A DNA stretch of 64,000 bases from JAJDXO01 sp965221855. GTDB lineage: Bacteria > Pseudomonadota > Alphaproteobacteria > Rhodospirillales > UBA2165. Of the stretch, positions 41,222 to 49,414 are shown one piece after another. The number at the start of each line of letters is the position of its first letter. The stretch's first letter is position 1. Location: NCBI GenBank assembly GCA_965221855.1, contig CBDCSV010000007.1, positions 310,001 through 374,000 on the forward strand, in the 5' to 3' direction. The notes beneath the pieces were generated by a model. It was not told where the DNA came from. It did no database searches and saw only the letters and a list, made by a program, of their open reading frames with translations. The position numbers and the translations under genes are program-made.

Positions 41222-41677
41222 TCAAAATCCGCTGACGGCGCCGTCCACCCGAAGCTCGATCTGACGGAAACGGCCGGTTTCCGGGTCTAGAACATGGCCC
41301 GCCGATTCACGGGCCTGTCCGGCCAGGACCGACGTGATGACCCAGACCAGCTCCGGCTCATGAGCCTGGGCGAGGTCCGTCTCCGAGGGGACCGCGCCGT
41401 GATCGGGGTGGGAGTGATAGTGCCCGATGATCGATTCATCGGTGTCGCGCAACTCGCGCATGAGATCGATCCGCACCTGCGGATCGACCTCGAACCGGTC
41501 ATGGGCGCGGGCTTCGGCGACGTTGGGGGAAGCCACCACGCGGCTCACCTCATAGACATGTCCGTTGAGCACGCCGACCAGAAGGCCGCAGCATTCCTCG
41601 GGATAGGCGGCCTCCGCCTCGGCGCCGATCCGGTCGATCTGGCCGGCGGAAAACCGGATCTCGTCGCCCAAGGTCAT
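41222..41677 (-). CDS. M67 family JAMM metallopeptidase
   Basis: A 151-residue JAB1/MPN-domain protease. The catalytic Glu lies in PEECCGLLVG (about 27-36) and the zinc motif HSHPDHGAVPSETD (about 93-106) has the H-x-H...S...D spacing. Bacterial M67 members clip C-terminal extensions from sulphur-carrier proteins such as ThiS/MoaD or CysO. ATGA overlap with the upstream small membrane protein. Confidence 0.9.
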   Translation of the reverse strand: MTLGDEIRFSAGQIDRIGAEAEAAYPEECCGLLVGVLNGHVYEVSRVVASPNVAEARAHDRFEVDPQVRIDLMRELRDTDESIIGHYHSHPDHGAVPSETDLAQAHEPELVWVITSVLAGQARESAGHVLDPETGRFRQIELRVDGAVSGF

Positions 41678-42012
41678 TTCCCGCCGGGCGCCGGCCGGGG
41701 GGCCTTGAAGGTGAACTGCCCGGTGATCCCGCCGGTGACCGGGTTCAGGATCACCAGCCGTTCCGGGCCCCGCCGGGACTGGATATGCACCACGACGCGG
41801 CCCGCCGACGGGAGGGCCGACAGGATGCTTTCGCCGTCGGCCAGGGGCACGTTCACATCGCCGAAGCTTTCCGCCGGGCCGCCGTCGGCGACACCGGAGA
41901 CGCCGGCATCGCCCGATTTCGCGACCAATCCCCAGGCGACGGCGATCAGGCCGACGGCGATCAGCACCGCCATCCCGATCACCAATGCGACTAATCCCTT
42001 GTGTACACCCAT
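41674..42012 (-). CDS. DUF6476-like small membrane-anchored protein
   Basis: A 112-residue protein with one N-terminal membrane helix (LVALVIGMAVLIAVGLIAVAW, about residues 7-27) and a soluble domain ending in RRGPERLVILNPVTGGITGQ. This combination, divergent from rluA, matches the alphaproteobacterial DUF6476 proteins as I remember them. Function unknown. Confidence 0.75.
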   Translation of the reverse strand: MGVHKGLVALVIGMAVLIAVGLIAVAWGLVAKSGDAGVSGVADGGPAESFGDVNVPLADGESILSALPSAGRVVVHIQSRRGPERLVILNPVTGGITGQFTFKAPRPAPGGK

Positions 42013-42035
42013 GAAACTACGTCATTTTCCAGAGG

Positions 42036-42998
42036 ATGACCCCCGCCGGCCGGCAAGATATCCGACATGTAACCGTCGACGAGAGCGGCGCGGGCGCCCG
42101 TTTGGACCGGGTGCTGGCGGACGCCCTGCCCGGCGTATCGCGCAGCCGCATCAAGGCCCTCATCACCGGCGGATCGGTCGGCCAGGCGGGCGCGAGGGTA
42201 TCCGAGCCCTCCCGGCGGGTCAAACCGGGCGAGACCTTCGAGGTGCGCATCCCCGAAGCGGCGCCCGCCCGGCCCGTCGCCCAGCCGATCCCGCTCGCCG
42301 TGGTCTTCGAGGACGACCACCTGATCGTCGTGGACAAGCCGGCGGGCCTCGTGGTGCATCCGGCGGCGGGCAATCCGGACCGGACGCTGGTCAACGCGCT
42401 GCTGGCCCATTGCGGCGATTCGCTGTCGGGAATCGGCGGGGTCGCCCGGCCGGGAATCGTCCACCGGATCGACAAGGATACGTCGGGACTGCTGGTGGCG
42501 GCGAAGAACGATGCCGCTCATGCCTCTCTCTCGCGGCAGTTCGCCGAGCATTCCCTGGAGCGCGCGTATCAGGCGGTGTGCTGGGGGACGCCGTCGCCCA
42601 GGGAAGGCACGATCACCGGAAATATCGGCCGGCATCCGAAGAACCGGAAAAAGATGTCCATCATCGCCCGGGGCGGCAGGGAAGCGGTCACCCACTACCG
42701 GGTGATGAGGGCGGTCAACCGCTGGGCAAGCCTGGTGGAATGCAGGCTGGAGACCGGGCGCACCCATCAAATCCGCGTTCACCTGAGCGCAAGGGGCCAT
42801 CCCATCATCGGAGATCCGCTTTACGGCCGGGCCGGCCGGCGCCGGTTGGACGGTGTCGACGAAGGGTTCGGGAACGCCGTTTCGGGGCTCGGCCGCCAGG
42901 CGCTTCACGCACGGCTCCTGGGCTTCGAACACCCGAAAACAGGCGAATTCCTGAGATTCCGGAGCGACCTGCCCGGCGACATGAAAGCCCTTCTGTGA
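42036..42998 (+). CDS. RluA-family 23S rRNA pseudouridine synthase (RluD-like)
   Basis: A 320-residue enzyme. It has an S4 RNA-binding domain at the N-terminus (RLDRVLADALPGVSRSRIKA), the nucleotide-contacting VVDKPAGLVVHPAAGN, the catalytic loop GIVHRIDKDTSGLLV (Asp is the nucleophile) and the later LETGRTHQIRVHL. The S4 domain and length fit RluD rather than RluA proper. Divergent from the DUF6476/M67 pair with only 23 bp between them. Confidence 0.93.
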   Translation: MTPAGRQDIRHVTVDESGAGARLDRVLADALPGVSRSRIKALITGGSVGQAGARVSEPSRRVKPGETFEVRIPEAAPARPVAQPIPLAVVFEDDHLIVVDKPAGLVVHPAAGNPDRTLVNALLAHCGDSLSGIGGVARPGIVHRIDKDTSGLLVAAKNDAAHASLSRQFAEHSLERAYQAVCWGTPSPREGTITGNIGRHPKNRKKMSIIARGGREAVTHYRVMRAVNRWASLVECRLETGRTHQIRVHLSARGHPIIGDPLYGRAGRRRLDGVDEGFGNAVSGLGRQALHARLLGFEHPKTGEFLRFRSDLPGDMKALL

Positions 42999-43011
42999 GC
43001 CGAATTCTTGT

Positions 43012-43296
43012 AGTGGCGACGACACGAAATTCCCCCTCACCCAGCTCTGGCTAAGCTCGGCGTTCACCTCGCCAAGTCGGTCAATCCCCGGAGGGGAATG
43101 ACCTTATCTCCGCATCCCTTTCCCCCCTTCGGGGGGCGAGGGTTTGCATCGAGTCCCCTCTCCCCCTTCTTTCCAGCCTTCGTAGCCGAAGGCTACTTCG
43201 GCGGAGTAGGCCAGGGGGAGAGGGTTAGGGTGAGGGGGTTGCGCAAACGACTTCCAAAACGCCGGATGCGCTTCCGAATGGAAACACCTCGCTCTA
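43012..43296. repeat. MITE-like palindromic repeat, copy A (ends at the purA stop codon)
   Basis: An intergenic element rich in complementary C/G tracts (CCCCCTCACCC near 43031 against GGGTGAGGGGG near 43230; inner CCCTCTCCCCC-type stems). It shares with copy B (59042-59321) the left arm, the CTCACCCAGCTC tract and the right tail CCAAAACGCCGGAT...CTCGCNCTA. The last three bases supply the purA TAG. The left terminal repeat seen in copy B appears lost at the rluA end. Confidence 0.8.
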
Positions 43297-44586
43297 ATCG
43301 GCGAAGGGATCGCGGACGAGAATCGTATCCTCCCGCTCGGGACTGGTCGAGAGCAGCGCCACCGGGGCCTCGATGAGTTCTTCTATCCGCCGGATGTACT
43401 TGATCGCGGTCGCCGGAAGATCGGCCCAGGACCGGGCCCCCTCGGTGCTCTCCGACCAGCCCTCCATCGTCTCGTATTCCGGCTCCACCTGGGCTTGCGC
43501 CGTCATCGACGCCGGCAGGTAGTCGTAGGGCTCGCCGCCGATGCGGTAACCCGTACAGACCCTGAGTTCCTCCATGCCGTCCAGCACATCGAGCTTGGTC
43601 AGGGCGATACCCGTAACGCCGCCGACTTTCAGGGCCTGGCGCACCATCACCGCATCGAACCAGCCGCACCGCCTCTTTCGGCCCGTCACCGTACCGAATT
43701 CGTGACCCCGCTCGCCGAGACGCCGGCCGACCTCGTTGTCCTGCTCGGTCGGGAAGGGGCCTTCGCCGACCCGCGTCGTGTAGGCCTTGGTGATGCCGAG
43801 CACGAATCCCGCGGCGTCGGGACCGACACCGCTGCCCGAGGCCGCCTGCCCCGCGACGGTGTTGGAAGAGGTGACGAACGGGTAGGTTCCATGATCGATA
43901 TCCAGCATGGCGCCCTGAGCGCCCTCGAACAGGATGCGTTTGCCGGCGCGTCTTGCTTCATTGAGACGCCGCCACACCGAATCCATATAGGGCAGGATTT
44001 TCGGCGCGACCTCCTCGAGGGCCGCGGCCAACTCCGATGCTTCCAGCTCCGCTTCGCCAAGCCCCCGGCGGAGCGCGTTGTGGTGGGCGAGCAGATTGTC
44101 GATTCGGGTCCGCAATGCCGAGAGGTCGGCGAGGTCGCCCAGGCGGATGGCCCGGCGTCCGGCGCGGTCCTCGTAGGCCGGGCCGATCCCGCGGCCGGTG
44201 GTGCCGATCCGGATTCCCGAGTTTACGCGTTCCCGGGCCTGGTCCAGCCGGCTGTGCAGCGGCAGAATCAGCGCCACATTCTCCGCAATGGCTAAATTTT
44301 GGGGAGAAACCTCGACGCCTCGCGCGGTCAAGTCCTCGATTTCCCGGAGCAGCGCCCAGGGATCGAGGACCACCCCATTGCCGATCACCGACAATTTTCC
44401 GGGACGGACGATCCCCGACGGCAGCAGGCTCAACTTGAACGTCTGGCCGTCGATGACCAGAGTATGGCCGGCATTGTGGCCGCCTTGAAAACGGACCACC
44501 ACGTCCGCCCTTTCCGACAGCCAGTCGACGATCTTTCCCTTGCCTTCGTCGCCCCATTGGGCGCCGACCACGACTACGTTAGCCAT
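43294..44586 (-). CDS. purA: Adenylosuccinate synthetase
   Basis: A 430-residue enzyme of AMP synthesis (IMP + Asp + GTP to adenylosuccinate). N-terminal VVVGAQWGDEGKGK (catalytic Asp and P-loop), GGHNAGHTLV (catalytic His), GTTGRGIGPAYEDRAGRR, FEGAQGAMLDIDHGTYPFVT and GRKRRCGWFD are all present. The start at 44586 lies inside hisZ (8-bp overlap), so translation is coupled. The stop codon is part of the MITE-like repeat. Confidence 0.98.
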   Translation of the reverse strand: MANVVVVGAQWGDEGKGKIVDWLSERADVVVRFQGGHNAGHTLVIDGQTFKLSLLPSGIVRPGKLSVIGNGVVLDPWALLREIEDLTARGVEVSPQNLAIAENVALILPLHSRLDQARERVNSGIRIGTTGRGIGPAYEDRAGRRAIRLGDLADLSALRTRIDNLLAHHNALRRGLGEAELEASELAAALEEVAPKILPYMDSVWRRLNEARRAGKRILFEGAQGAMLDIDHGTYPFVTSSNTVAGQAASGSGVGPDAAGFVLGITKAYTTRVGEGPFPTEQDNEVGRRLGERGHEFGTVTGRKRRCGWFDAVMVRQALKVGGVTGIALTKLDVLDGMEELRVCTGYRIGGEPYDYLPASMTAQAQVEPEYETMEGWSESTEGARSWADLPATAIKYIRRIEELIEAPVALLSTSPEREDTILVRDPFAD

Positions 44587-45760
44587 CGGCGGCGTCTCCC
44601 CCGGCATCGATCTCGGACGCCTCGCCGTCGACGAGGATATGGGTGCACCCCAGAGCCTGTGCCCGGTGCGCGCCGTCTTCCTCCGCCGACAGCGAGGGTA
44701 CGGTGATCCACCCCTCGGCCCTCAACCGTCGGGCATCCTCGGGACTGCTCCCGGTCGGCAGGTAAATCCTTTTCGGTCGCGGCGAATCGGGGAGCGACCG
44801 AATGACGGTATCGAGGAACAAGGTGATTCCCGTCGCCGCCTCGCCCGCCGTTTCCGCGCCGTTACCCGCGATATACCGCCCGCCGCGGCCCAATTCGCCC
44901 CGGGCCGATTTCGCAAAAATGGTGAAGGTGACCCCGGAATGGTACTCGTAGCCCCGGATTTCCACCGGATCGATCGTCAACTCGAGCGCCGGCGCCCGCC
45001 ACTTCACGATCTCCGCGACCGAGACCAGGTGCGACCATTCACGCCGCGCGTCATCGGGAAGGCCGATCCCGCTTATCCGCTCGATCGCCGGGGCCGCGCC
45101 GCCGGCCGCCTCCAACAGTTCTCCCAATACCGGCGCGGCCGGTCCTCCGAACTGCTTGATCGCCGCCGCATCCTTCTGATTGAGCGCGCCGCGCAGGGCG
45201 CCGTCATCCCCCTGCGGGTCGACGCCGTGTTCCCGGCAGATCGCCGCGACCAGCGTCGGCAGGCCGAGGTCCACGCTCAATCCGTCGGCGCCGGCCGCGT
45301 TCAGGGCTTCGCCGGCCATCAAAATGACCTCGGCGTCGGCTTCCGGTTTGTCCGAGCCGATCAGCTCGGCGCCCACCTGGGCAAACTGGCGTTCCGGCCG
45401 GAGGCTGGAGCCGCGTACCCGCAAGACCTCGCCGGCATAGCTCAGCCGCAACGGACGGGGCTCGTCGACGAGTCGCGTCGTGGCGATGCGGGCGACCTGC
45501 AGCGTCATGTCGGGCCGAACGCCCAGCATCAACTGCGACACCGGATCCATCATCCGGAAAGTCTGCGAGGACGTTGCCTCGCCGCTTCCCGAAACCAGGC
45601 TGTCCTCGAACTCGATCAAGGGAGGCTTGACCCGGTCGTAACCGCGCGAAACGAACGCCGAAATCAGCGTCTCGCGAACGGACGCCTCGCTTTCGGCATC
45701 CGGCGGCAGGACATCCTTCAGCCCGGCGGGGAGGAGGGCGCGGTGCACTCTATCGTTCAT
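44579..45760 (-). CDS. hisZ: ATP phosphoribosyltransferase regulatory subunit
   Basis: A 393-residue HisRS-like paralogue with no charging function. It assembles with the short HisG and confers histidine feedback. Starts HRALLPAGLKDVLPPDAESE; class II-type motif 2 region in MMDPVSQLMLGVRPDMTLQV and a REXQVG-like PERQFAQVGAELIG. hisZ directly before purA is the usual alphaproteobacterial order. hisG is not in the window. Confidence 0.95.
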   Translation of the reverse strand: MNDRVHRALLPAGLKDVLPPDAESEASVRETLISAFVSRGYDRVKPPLIEFEDSLVSGSGEATSSQTFRMMDPVSQLMLGVRPDMTLQVARIATTRLVDEPRPLRLSYAGEVLRVRGSSLRPERQFAQVGAELIGSDKPEADAEVILMAGEALNAAGADGLSVDLGLPTLVAAICREHGVDPQGDDGALRGALNQKDAAAIKQFGGPAAPVLGELLEAAGGAAPAIERISGIGLPDDARREWSHLVSVAEIVKWRAPALELTIDPVEIRGYEYHSGVTFTIFAKSARGELGRGGRYIAGNGAETAGEAATGITLFLDTVIRSLPDSPRPKRIYLPTGSSPEDARRLRAEGWITVPSLSAEEDGAHRAQALGCTHILVDGEASEIDAGGDAADG

Positions 45761-45807
45761 GTGAGGCCGGTTTCGTCGGTTTGGTCAAATCCGGGGGCGA
45801 AGATACA

Positions 45808-45825
45808 GCCAAATTGTGATTTGGC
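45808..45825. promoter_or_regulatory. Inverted repeat upstream of hisZ
   Basis: GCCAAAT-TGTG-ATTTGGC, 7 perfect pairs with a 4-base loop, 48 bp before the hisZ start. It may be an operator or a leader hairpin; nothing else in the 148-bp gap supports a specific regulator. Confidence 0.3.
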
Positions 45826-45908
45826 AATCGCGGGCTTGCGAGGCGCATGCTCGCGCTGCCGGGGGATTTGGGCAATTCGGCAAGTGAGCCTCTATTTTGG
45901 CCCGCGGC

Positions 45909-46886
45909 TCAGAGATCGAGGTGCAAGGCCGATGTCGGAACGTTCCGCGTATCGAAATTCAAGAATCCGAGGAAAAGCTGCATTCCGACCAGAAAGGTCA
46001 CCGTCGGGAGAATTATGGTCCCGGTAGAGGCGGGGACATTGGTCGTTACGCTGTCGTACCAGTGCACGCCGCCGAAAATCAGCGCAAAGCCGATCAAGAT
46101 CAGCCCGGCGATCAGTTCCACGGAAGCAATGGTGAAATCACGGAGGAAGTACGAATAGATCAGCCGCCGGAACGTATTGGCGATGTTCTTGCCGAGAAAC
46201 GGCATCAGGATTTTCCAGATCACCAGGGAGCTGCGTTCATCGCCATAGATGGCCGGGATAGGGACGTCCGCAACGACGGCCCGCAGGGTATTCAACCGGA
46301 ACAGCATGTCGGACTCGAAAAAATACCCGTTGTCGATCTTGGCGACCGGCAACAACTCGGCCACGCGCCGGTCGATCGCGGTGTATCCGTTCGTCGGATC
46401 GAAAATATTCCAATAACCGCTCGACATCTTGGTGGCGAAGGAAAGAAAGAGATTGCCGACGAGGCGGACCTTGGGCATCGCGGAAACGCTCTCGACGCTG
46501 TGAAACCGGTTTCCCTTCGTATAGTCGGCCTTGCCGTCGACGATCGGACGGACCAGCTTATGCAGCTCCGCCGGATTCATCTGCCCGTCACCATCCAGTT
46601 TGACGATCACGTCCATTTTGTCGTCGATCGCCCGGCGGTAGCCGGCCAGCGTTGCGCCGCCGACGCCCTTGTTTTCAGACAGTTTCAGCACCGTGACGCG
46701 GGGATCGGAACAGGACTCTTCGACCAGATCGCCGGTCCCGTCCGGACAGGCATCATCGATCACGTAGATTCTCTCGACTTCGTCCCCTATGCCGGCCAAA
46801 ACCCCGAGAATTCTCTCGGTTTCGCGGTAACAAGGGATCACGGCGGCGATTCTCTTCTTCGCGGCGCTGTCCGTTTCGGCGTGCAT
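45909..46886 (-). CDS. Family 2 glycosyltransferase, membrane-anchored (DPM1/ArnC-like)
   Basis: A 325-residue protein. The GT-A domain (about 12-240) has IAAVIPCYRETERILG, the nucleotide-sugar motif YVIDDACPDGTG and the catalytic DGDGQM. Two C-terminal hydrophobic segments (about 253-275 and 287-308) anchor it to the inner membrane. It probably transfers a sugar to polyprenyl phosphate or an envelope lipid. Monocistronic; a 192-bp gap separates it from the divergent divK. Confidence 0.88.
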   Translation of the reverse strand: MHAETDSAAKKRIAAVIPCYRETERILGVLAGIGDEVERIYVIDDACPDGTGDLVEESCSDPRVTVLKLSENKGVGGATLAGYRRAIDDKMDVIVKLDGDGQMNPAELHKLVRPIVDGKADYTKGNRFHSVESVSAMPKVRLVGNLFLSFATKMSSGYWNIFDPTNGYTAIDRRVAELLPVAKIDNGYFFESDMLFRLNTLRAVVADVPIPAIYGDERSSLVIWKILMPFLGKNIANTFRRLIYSYFLRDFTIASVELIAGLILIGFALIFGGVHWYDSVTTNVPASTGTIILPTVTFLVGMQLFLGFLNFDTRNVPTSALHLDL

Positions 46887-47078
46887 CTATGGCTTTTCCG
46901 TCCTCGGCTGCTTCGGACCATAGTCAGCCTGCCGAAACGGCGCAAGTTGGGGCGTTATTTGTCGTTTATTTACTGTGAACTACCGGGAATTGCATCCGTA
47001 CCCGGCGCAGATCCTCTTGAAGTTCCGTCCCGCGGCCGCCAAGTATGTGGCGAGGATCGGGAAAACGGGGTTTGTTTC

Positions 47079-47444
47079 ATGTCCAAGACGGTCCTGATCG
47101 TCGAAGACAATGAGCTCAATATGAAGCTCCTCAACGATCTGTTGCAGGCGAACGGCTACGATACGCTGCAGACCGGCGACGGGTTCGAAGCCATGGAACT
47201 GGCCCGCAGCCACCGGCCGGACCTTATCCTCATGGATATTCAGCTGCCCAATATTTCCGGCCTGGAAGCGGTCAAGCGGCTAAAGGGCGATGACGATACC
47301 GCCCATATCCCGGTGATTGCCGTTACGGCTTGTGCCATGAAGGGGGATGAAGAGAATTTTCGCGGCGCCGGCTGTGACGGATATATCGCCAAGCCCATCT
47401 CAGTGCCCGCATTTCTGGAGACGGTCGCCGCGTTCCTGAATTAG
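47079..47444 (+). CDS. divK: Single-domain response regulator DivK
   Basis: A 121-residue receiver domain without an output domain. Asp9-Asp10 region VLIVEDNELN, phosphoacceptor Asp53 in LILMDIQLP, the conserved Thr in AVTACAMKGDE and Lys in YIAKPIS. Asp53 matches Caulobacter DivK, as does proximity to rpmG. DivK relays cell-cycle phosphorylation between histidine kinases and the CtrA pathway. No pleD gene follows here, unlike in Caulobacter. Confidence 0.93.
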   Translation: MSKTVLIVEDNELNMKLLNDLLQANGYDTLQTGDGFEAMELARSHRPDLILMDIQLPNISGLEAVKRLKGDDDTAHIPVIAVTACAMKGDEENFRGAGCDGYIAKPISVPAFLETVAAFLN

Positions 47445-47477
47445 CCGTCACGGCCCATTCAAGCCGGGCAAGGCCGT

Positions 47478-47645
47478 CTATTTGATTTTGGTTTCCTTGA
47501 ACAGCACGTGTTTCCGCGCGACCGGGTCGTACTTGCGGAATTCAAGCTTCTCGGTCTGGGTCTTCGGGTTCTTCTTGGCGACGTAATAGAACCCGGTATC
47601 GGCCGTGCTTTCGAGCTTGATCAAGATTGTGTTGGGCTTTGCCAT
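47478..47645 (-). CDS. rpmG: 50S ribosomal protein L33
   Basis: A 55-residue protein, MAKPNTILIKLESTADTGFY, then the KKNPKTQTEKLEFRKYDP stretch: the Cys-free L33 form. The ATG at 47645 gives the standard length. Convergent with divK, separated by 33 bp holding an ACGGCC/GGCCGT stem that could serve as a weak terminator. Confidence 0.98.
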   Translation of the reverse strand: MAKPNTILIKLESTADTGFYYVAKKNPKTQTEKLEFRKYDPVARKHVLFKETKIK

Positions 47646-47738
47646 TTCACGACTATCCAGCCAATTTCGCAATTCGAGGGCCGCAACATAACGGTTGACG
47701 GCAACCTGTCAACGCCGACGCCGTCCGGACGAGAGCCG

Positions 47739-49343
47739 TTAATTGCCGCGGCCGGCCGCCATCGTCGGCGCGACGGCAAGCAACCGCCGGTACTGGTCCG
47801 GACGGTCCAACAGATATTCGCCGAGCCGGACCTCGATATCACGCCGTTCGCGTGCCGCCGGGCATACCCGGCGCAGGGCTTCCCGCTTCGATGCGTCCGC
47901 CACGGGGACCGACCGCCACCGCGCCATGTGGTCATGGGTCTCGGCCATATGGCGCAGTGCCGAACCGACAAGCCCGCTGACGGCGCCGTCCGGCCCCGAG
48001 GTGCAAACCGACGGCGAGACCCCAAGATCATGCAGCGAGTAGCCCGAGGGCGCGACGAACCGCGACCAGGTCAGCGTAATTTCGCCATTGTTGGGCAGCC
48101 GGGTGATCGTTTGAACCGTGCCCTTGCCGAAGGAACCGGTGCCGATGACGACCGCCCGCTCGTGATCCTGGAGAGCCGCCGCCACGATCTCGGCGGCGGA
48201 GGCGGACCGGCCGTTGATCAGAACCACCATGGGCAAACCGTTGGTGATGTCCGTGCCGTGGGCGTCGTAGTCCCGGACACTGCTGGGATGCCGTCCCCGG
48301 GTCGAAACGATTCGACCGCTCTTCAGGACCAGATCCGCCACCTTTACCGCCTGGATGAGAAGCCCGCCGGGGTTGTCGCGGAGATCCAGCAAAATCCCGT
48401 GCAATTGCGCATCCTGGCGGGTCATGGCTGCCTTAACGGCACGAATCAGGTGTCCTGATGTGCGGTCGTTGAAGCCGGTAATGGTGATATGCAGGATATT
48501 GTGGTCAACCTTGGTCCGAACGGTCGGCGGGATGACGCGCGAGCGCTCAAGCGACCGGAAATTCGGACGGTTGGTCCGGGAAGCCACGTATTTCAGCAGC
48601 ACGGTCGTACCGGCATCCCCCCGGAGCATGTTTCGAATTTCTTTCGGGCTGCGTCCGGCCAATGGCTGCCGGTCCACGTGGGTGATCAAGTCGCCAACCC
48701 TTAGTCCGGCCCGGGCGGCAGGGGTATCGGCAATGACCGCGGTTATTCCCGCTCCGTCGGACCCGGCCTGAAACCGTATGCCGATCCCGCCGAATCCCGA
48801 CCGCTTGGCGCGATTGTCCAGGGCCTCGGAGGCGCTGGCATAGCGGGAAAAGGAATCGAGTTTTGACAGCATGCCGTCGAAAACCGCCTCATAGAGGCGC
48901 TCCGCGGGCATTCGGCGGATGGTTTCGGAAGCATTTCGCGCTTCAGCCAGCGCGTCGAACGTCAGCGTCGCCCACCCGTCGGCATCGTCGGACGGCGCCG
49001 CATGGGCCACGCGCAGGACCGCCCCGTCGTACAGCAGGCGAACCTGCCGGCCGGACCGCTTGAAATCTATTTTGGGGTCGATGGCATCGAGGCCATTCAA
49101 CCCCTCGACCGCAAGCGCGTCGACGGCAACCGGTTCGATATAGCGGTTGGCGATCTGGCGGTATCCGGCGGCAAAGGTGGATTCGGCGCGCTGGGCATCC
49201 AGGACCGCGGTTGAATCGACATGGGGGTTGGATGCCGCACAGGCGCCCAGAAACGCGGCCGCAAGGGCCGTCCATGCAACTCGCGCGGGGCGGAATGCCA
49301 GCCGCCGGCTTCCACCCTCCCAGGTGAAATAAGCGTTTCTCAC
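47739..49343 (-). CDS. S41-family C-terminal processing peptidase, putative lipoprotein
   Basis: A 534-residue periplasmic protease. A lipobox LGAC (Cys35) ends a type II signal peptide. A PDZ domain follows (about 190-270: GFGGIGIRF, AARAGLRVGDLITHVDRQPL), then the S41 domain with GILLDLRDNPGG, nucleophile Ser in NGRSASAAEI and Lys in GSFGKGTVQT. CtpA-like roles in envelope protein maturation are likely. The start codon is GTG. It sits between rnr and rpmG. Confidence 0.9.
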   Translation of the reverse strand: MRNAYFTWEGGSRRLAFRPARVAWTALAAAFLGACAASNPHVDSTAVLDAQRAESTFAAGYRQIANRYIEPVAVDALAVEGLNGLDAIDPKIDFKRSGRQVRLLYDGAVLRVAHAAPSDDADGWATLTFDALAEARNASETIRRMPAERLYEAVFDGMLSKLDSFSRYASASEALDNRAKRSGFGGIGIRFQAGSDGAGITAVIADTPAARAGLRVGDLITHVDRQPLAGRSPKEIRNMLRGDAGTTVLLKYVASRTNRPNFRSLERSRVIPPTVRTKVDHNILHITITGFNDRTSGHLIRAVKAAMTRQDAQLHGILLDLRDNPGGLLIQAVKVADLVLKSGRIVSTRGRHPSSVRDYDAHGTDITNGLPMVVLINGRSASAAEIVAAALQDHERAVVIGTGSFGKGTVQTITRLPNNGEITLTWSRFVAPSGYSLHDLGVSPSVCTSGPDGAVSGLVGSALRHMAETHDHMARWRSVPVADASKREALRRVCPAARERRDIEVRLGEYLLDRPDQYRRLLAVAPTMAAGRGN

Positions 49344-49414
49344 TCTTTTTCAGCCCGATTCCGGACAATTGCCCGCATTCTCGCAGGCAAGGAATCTTGC
49401 CGTCAATTATTTAA

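Noticed and set aside
43031..43293. CRISPR array in the repetitive purA/rluA gap
   Set aside because: No regularly spaced direct repeats; the repetition is palindromic C/G tracts matching a second dispersed copy.
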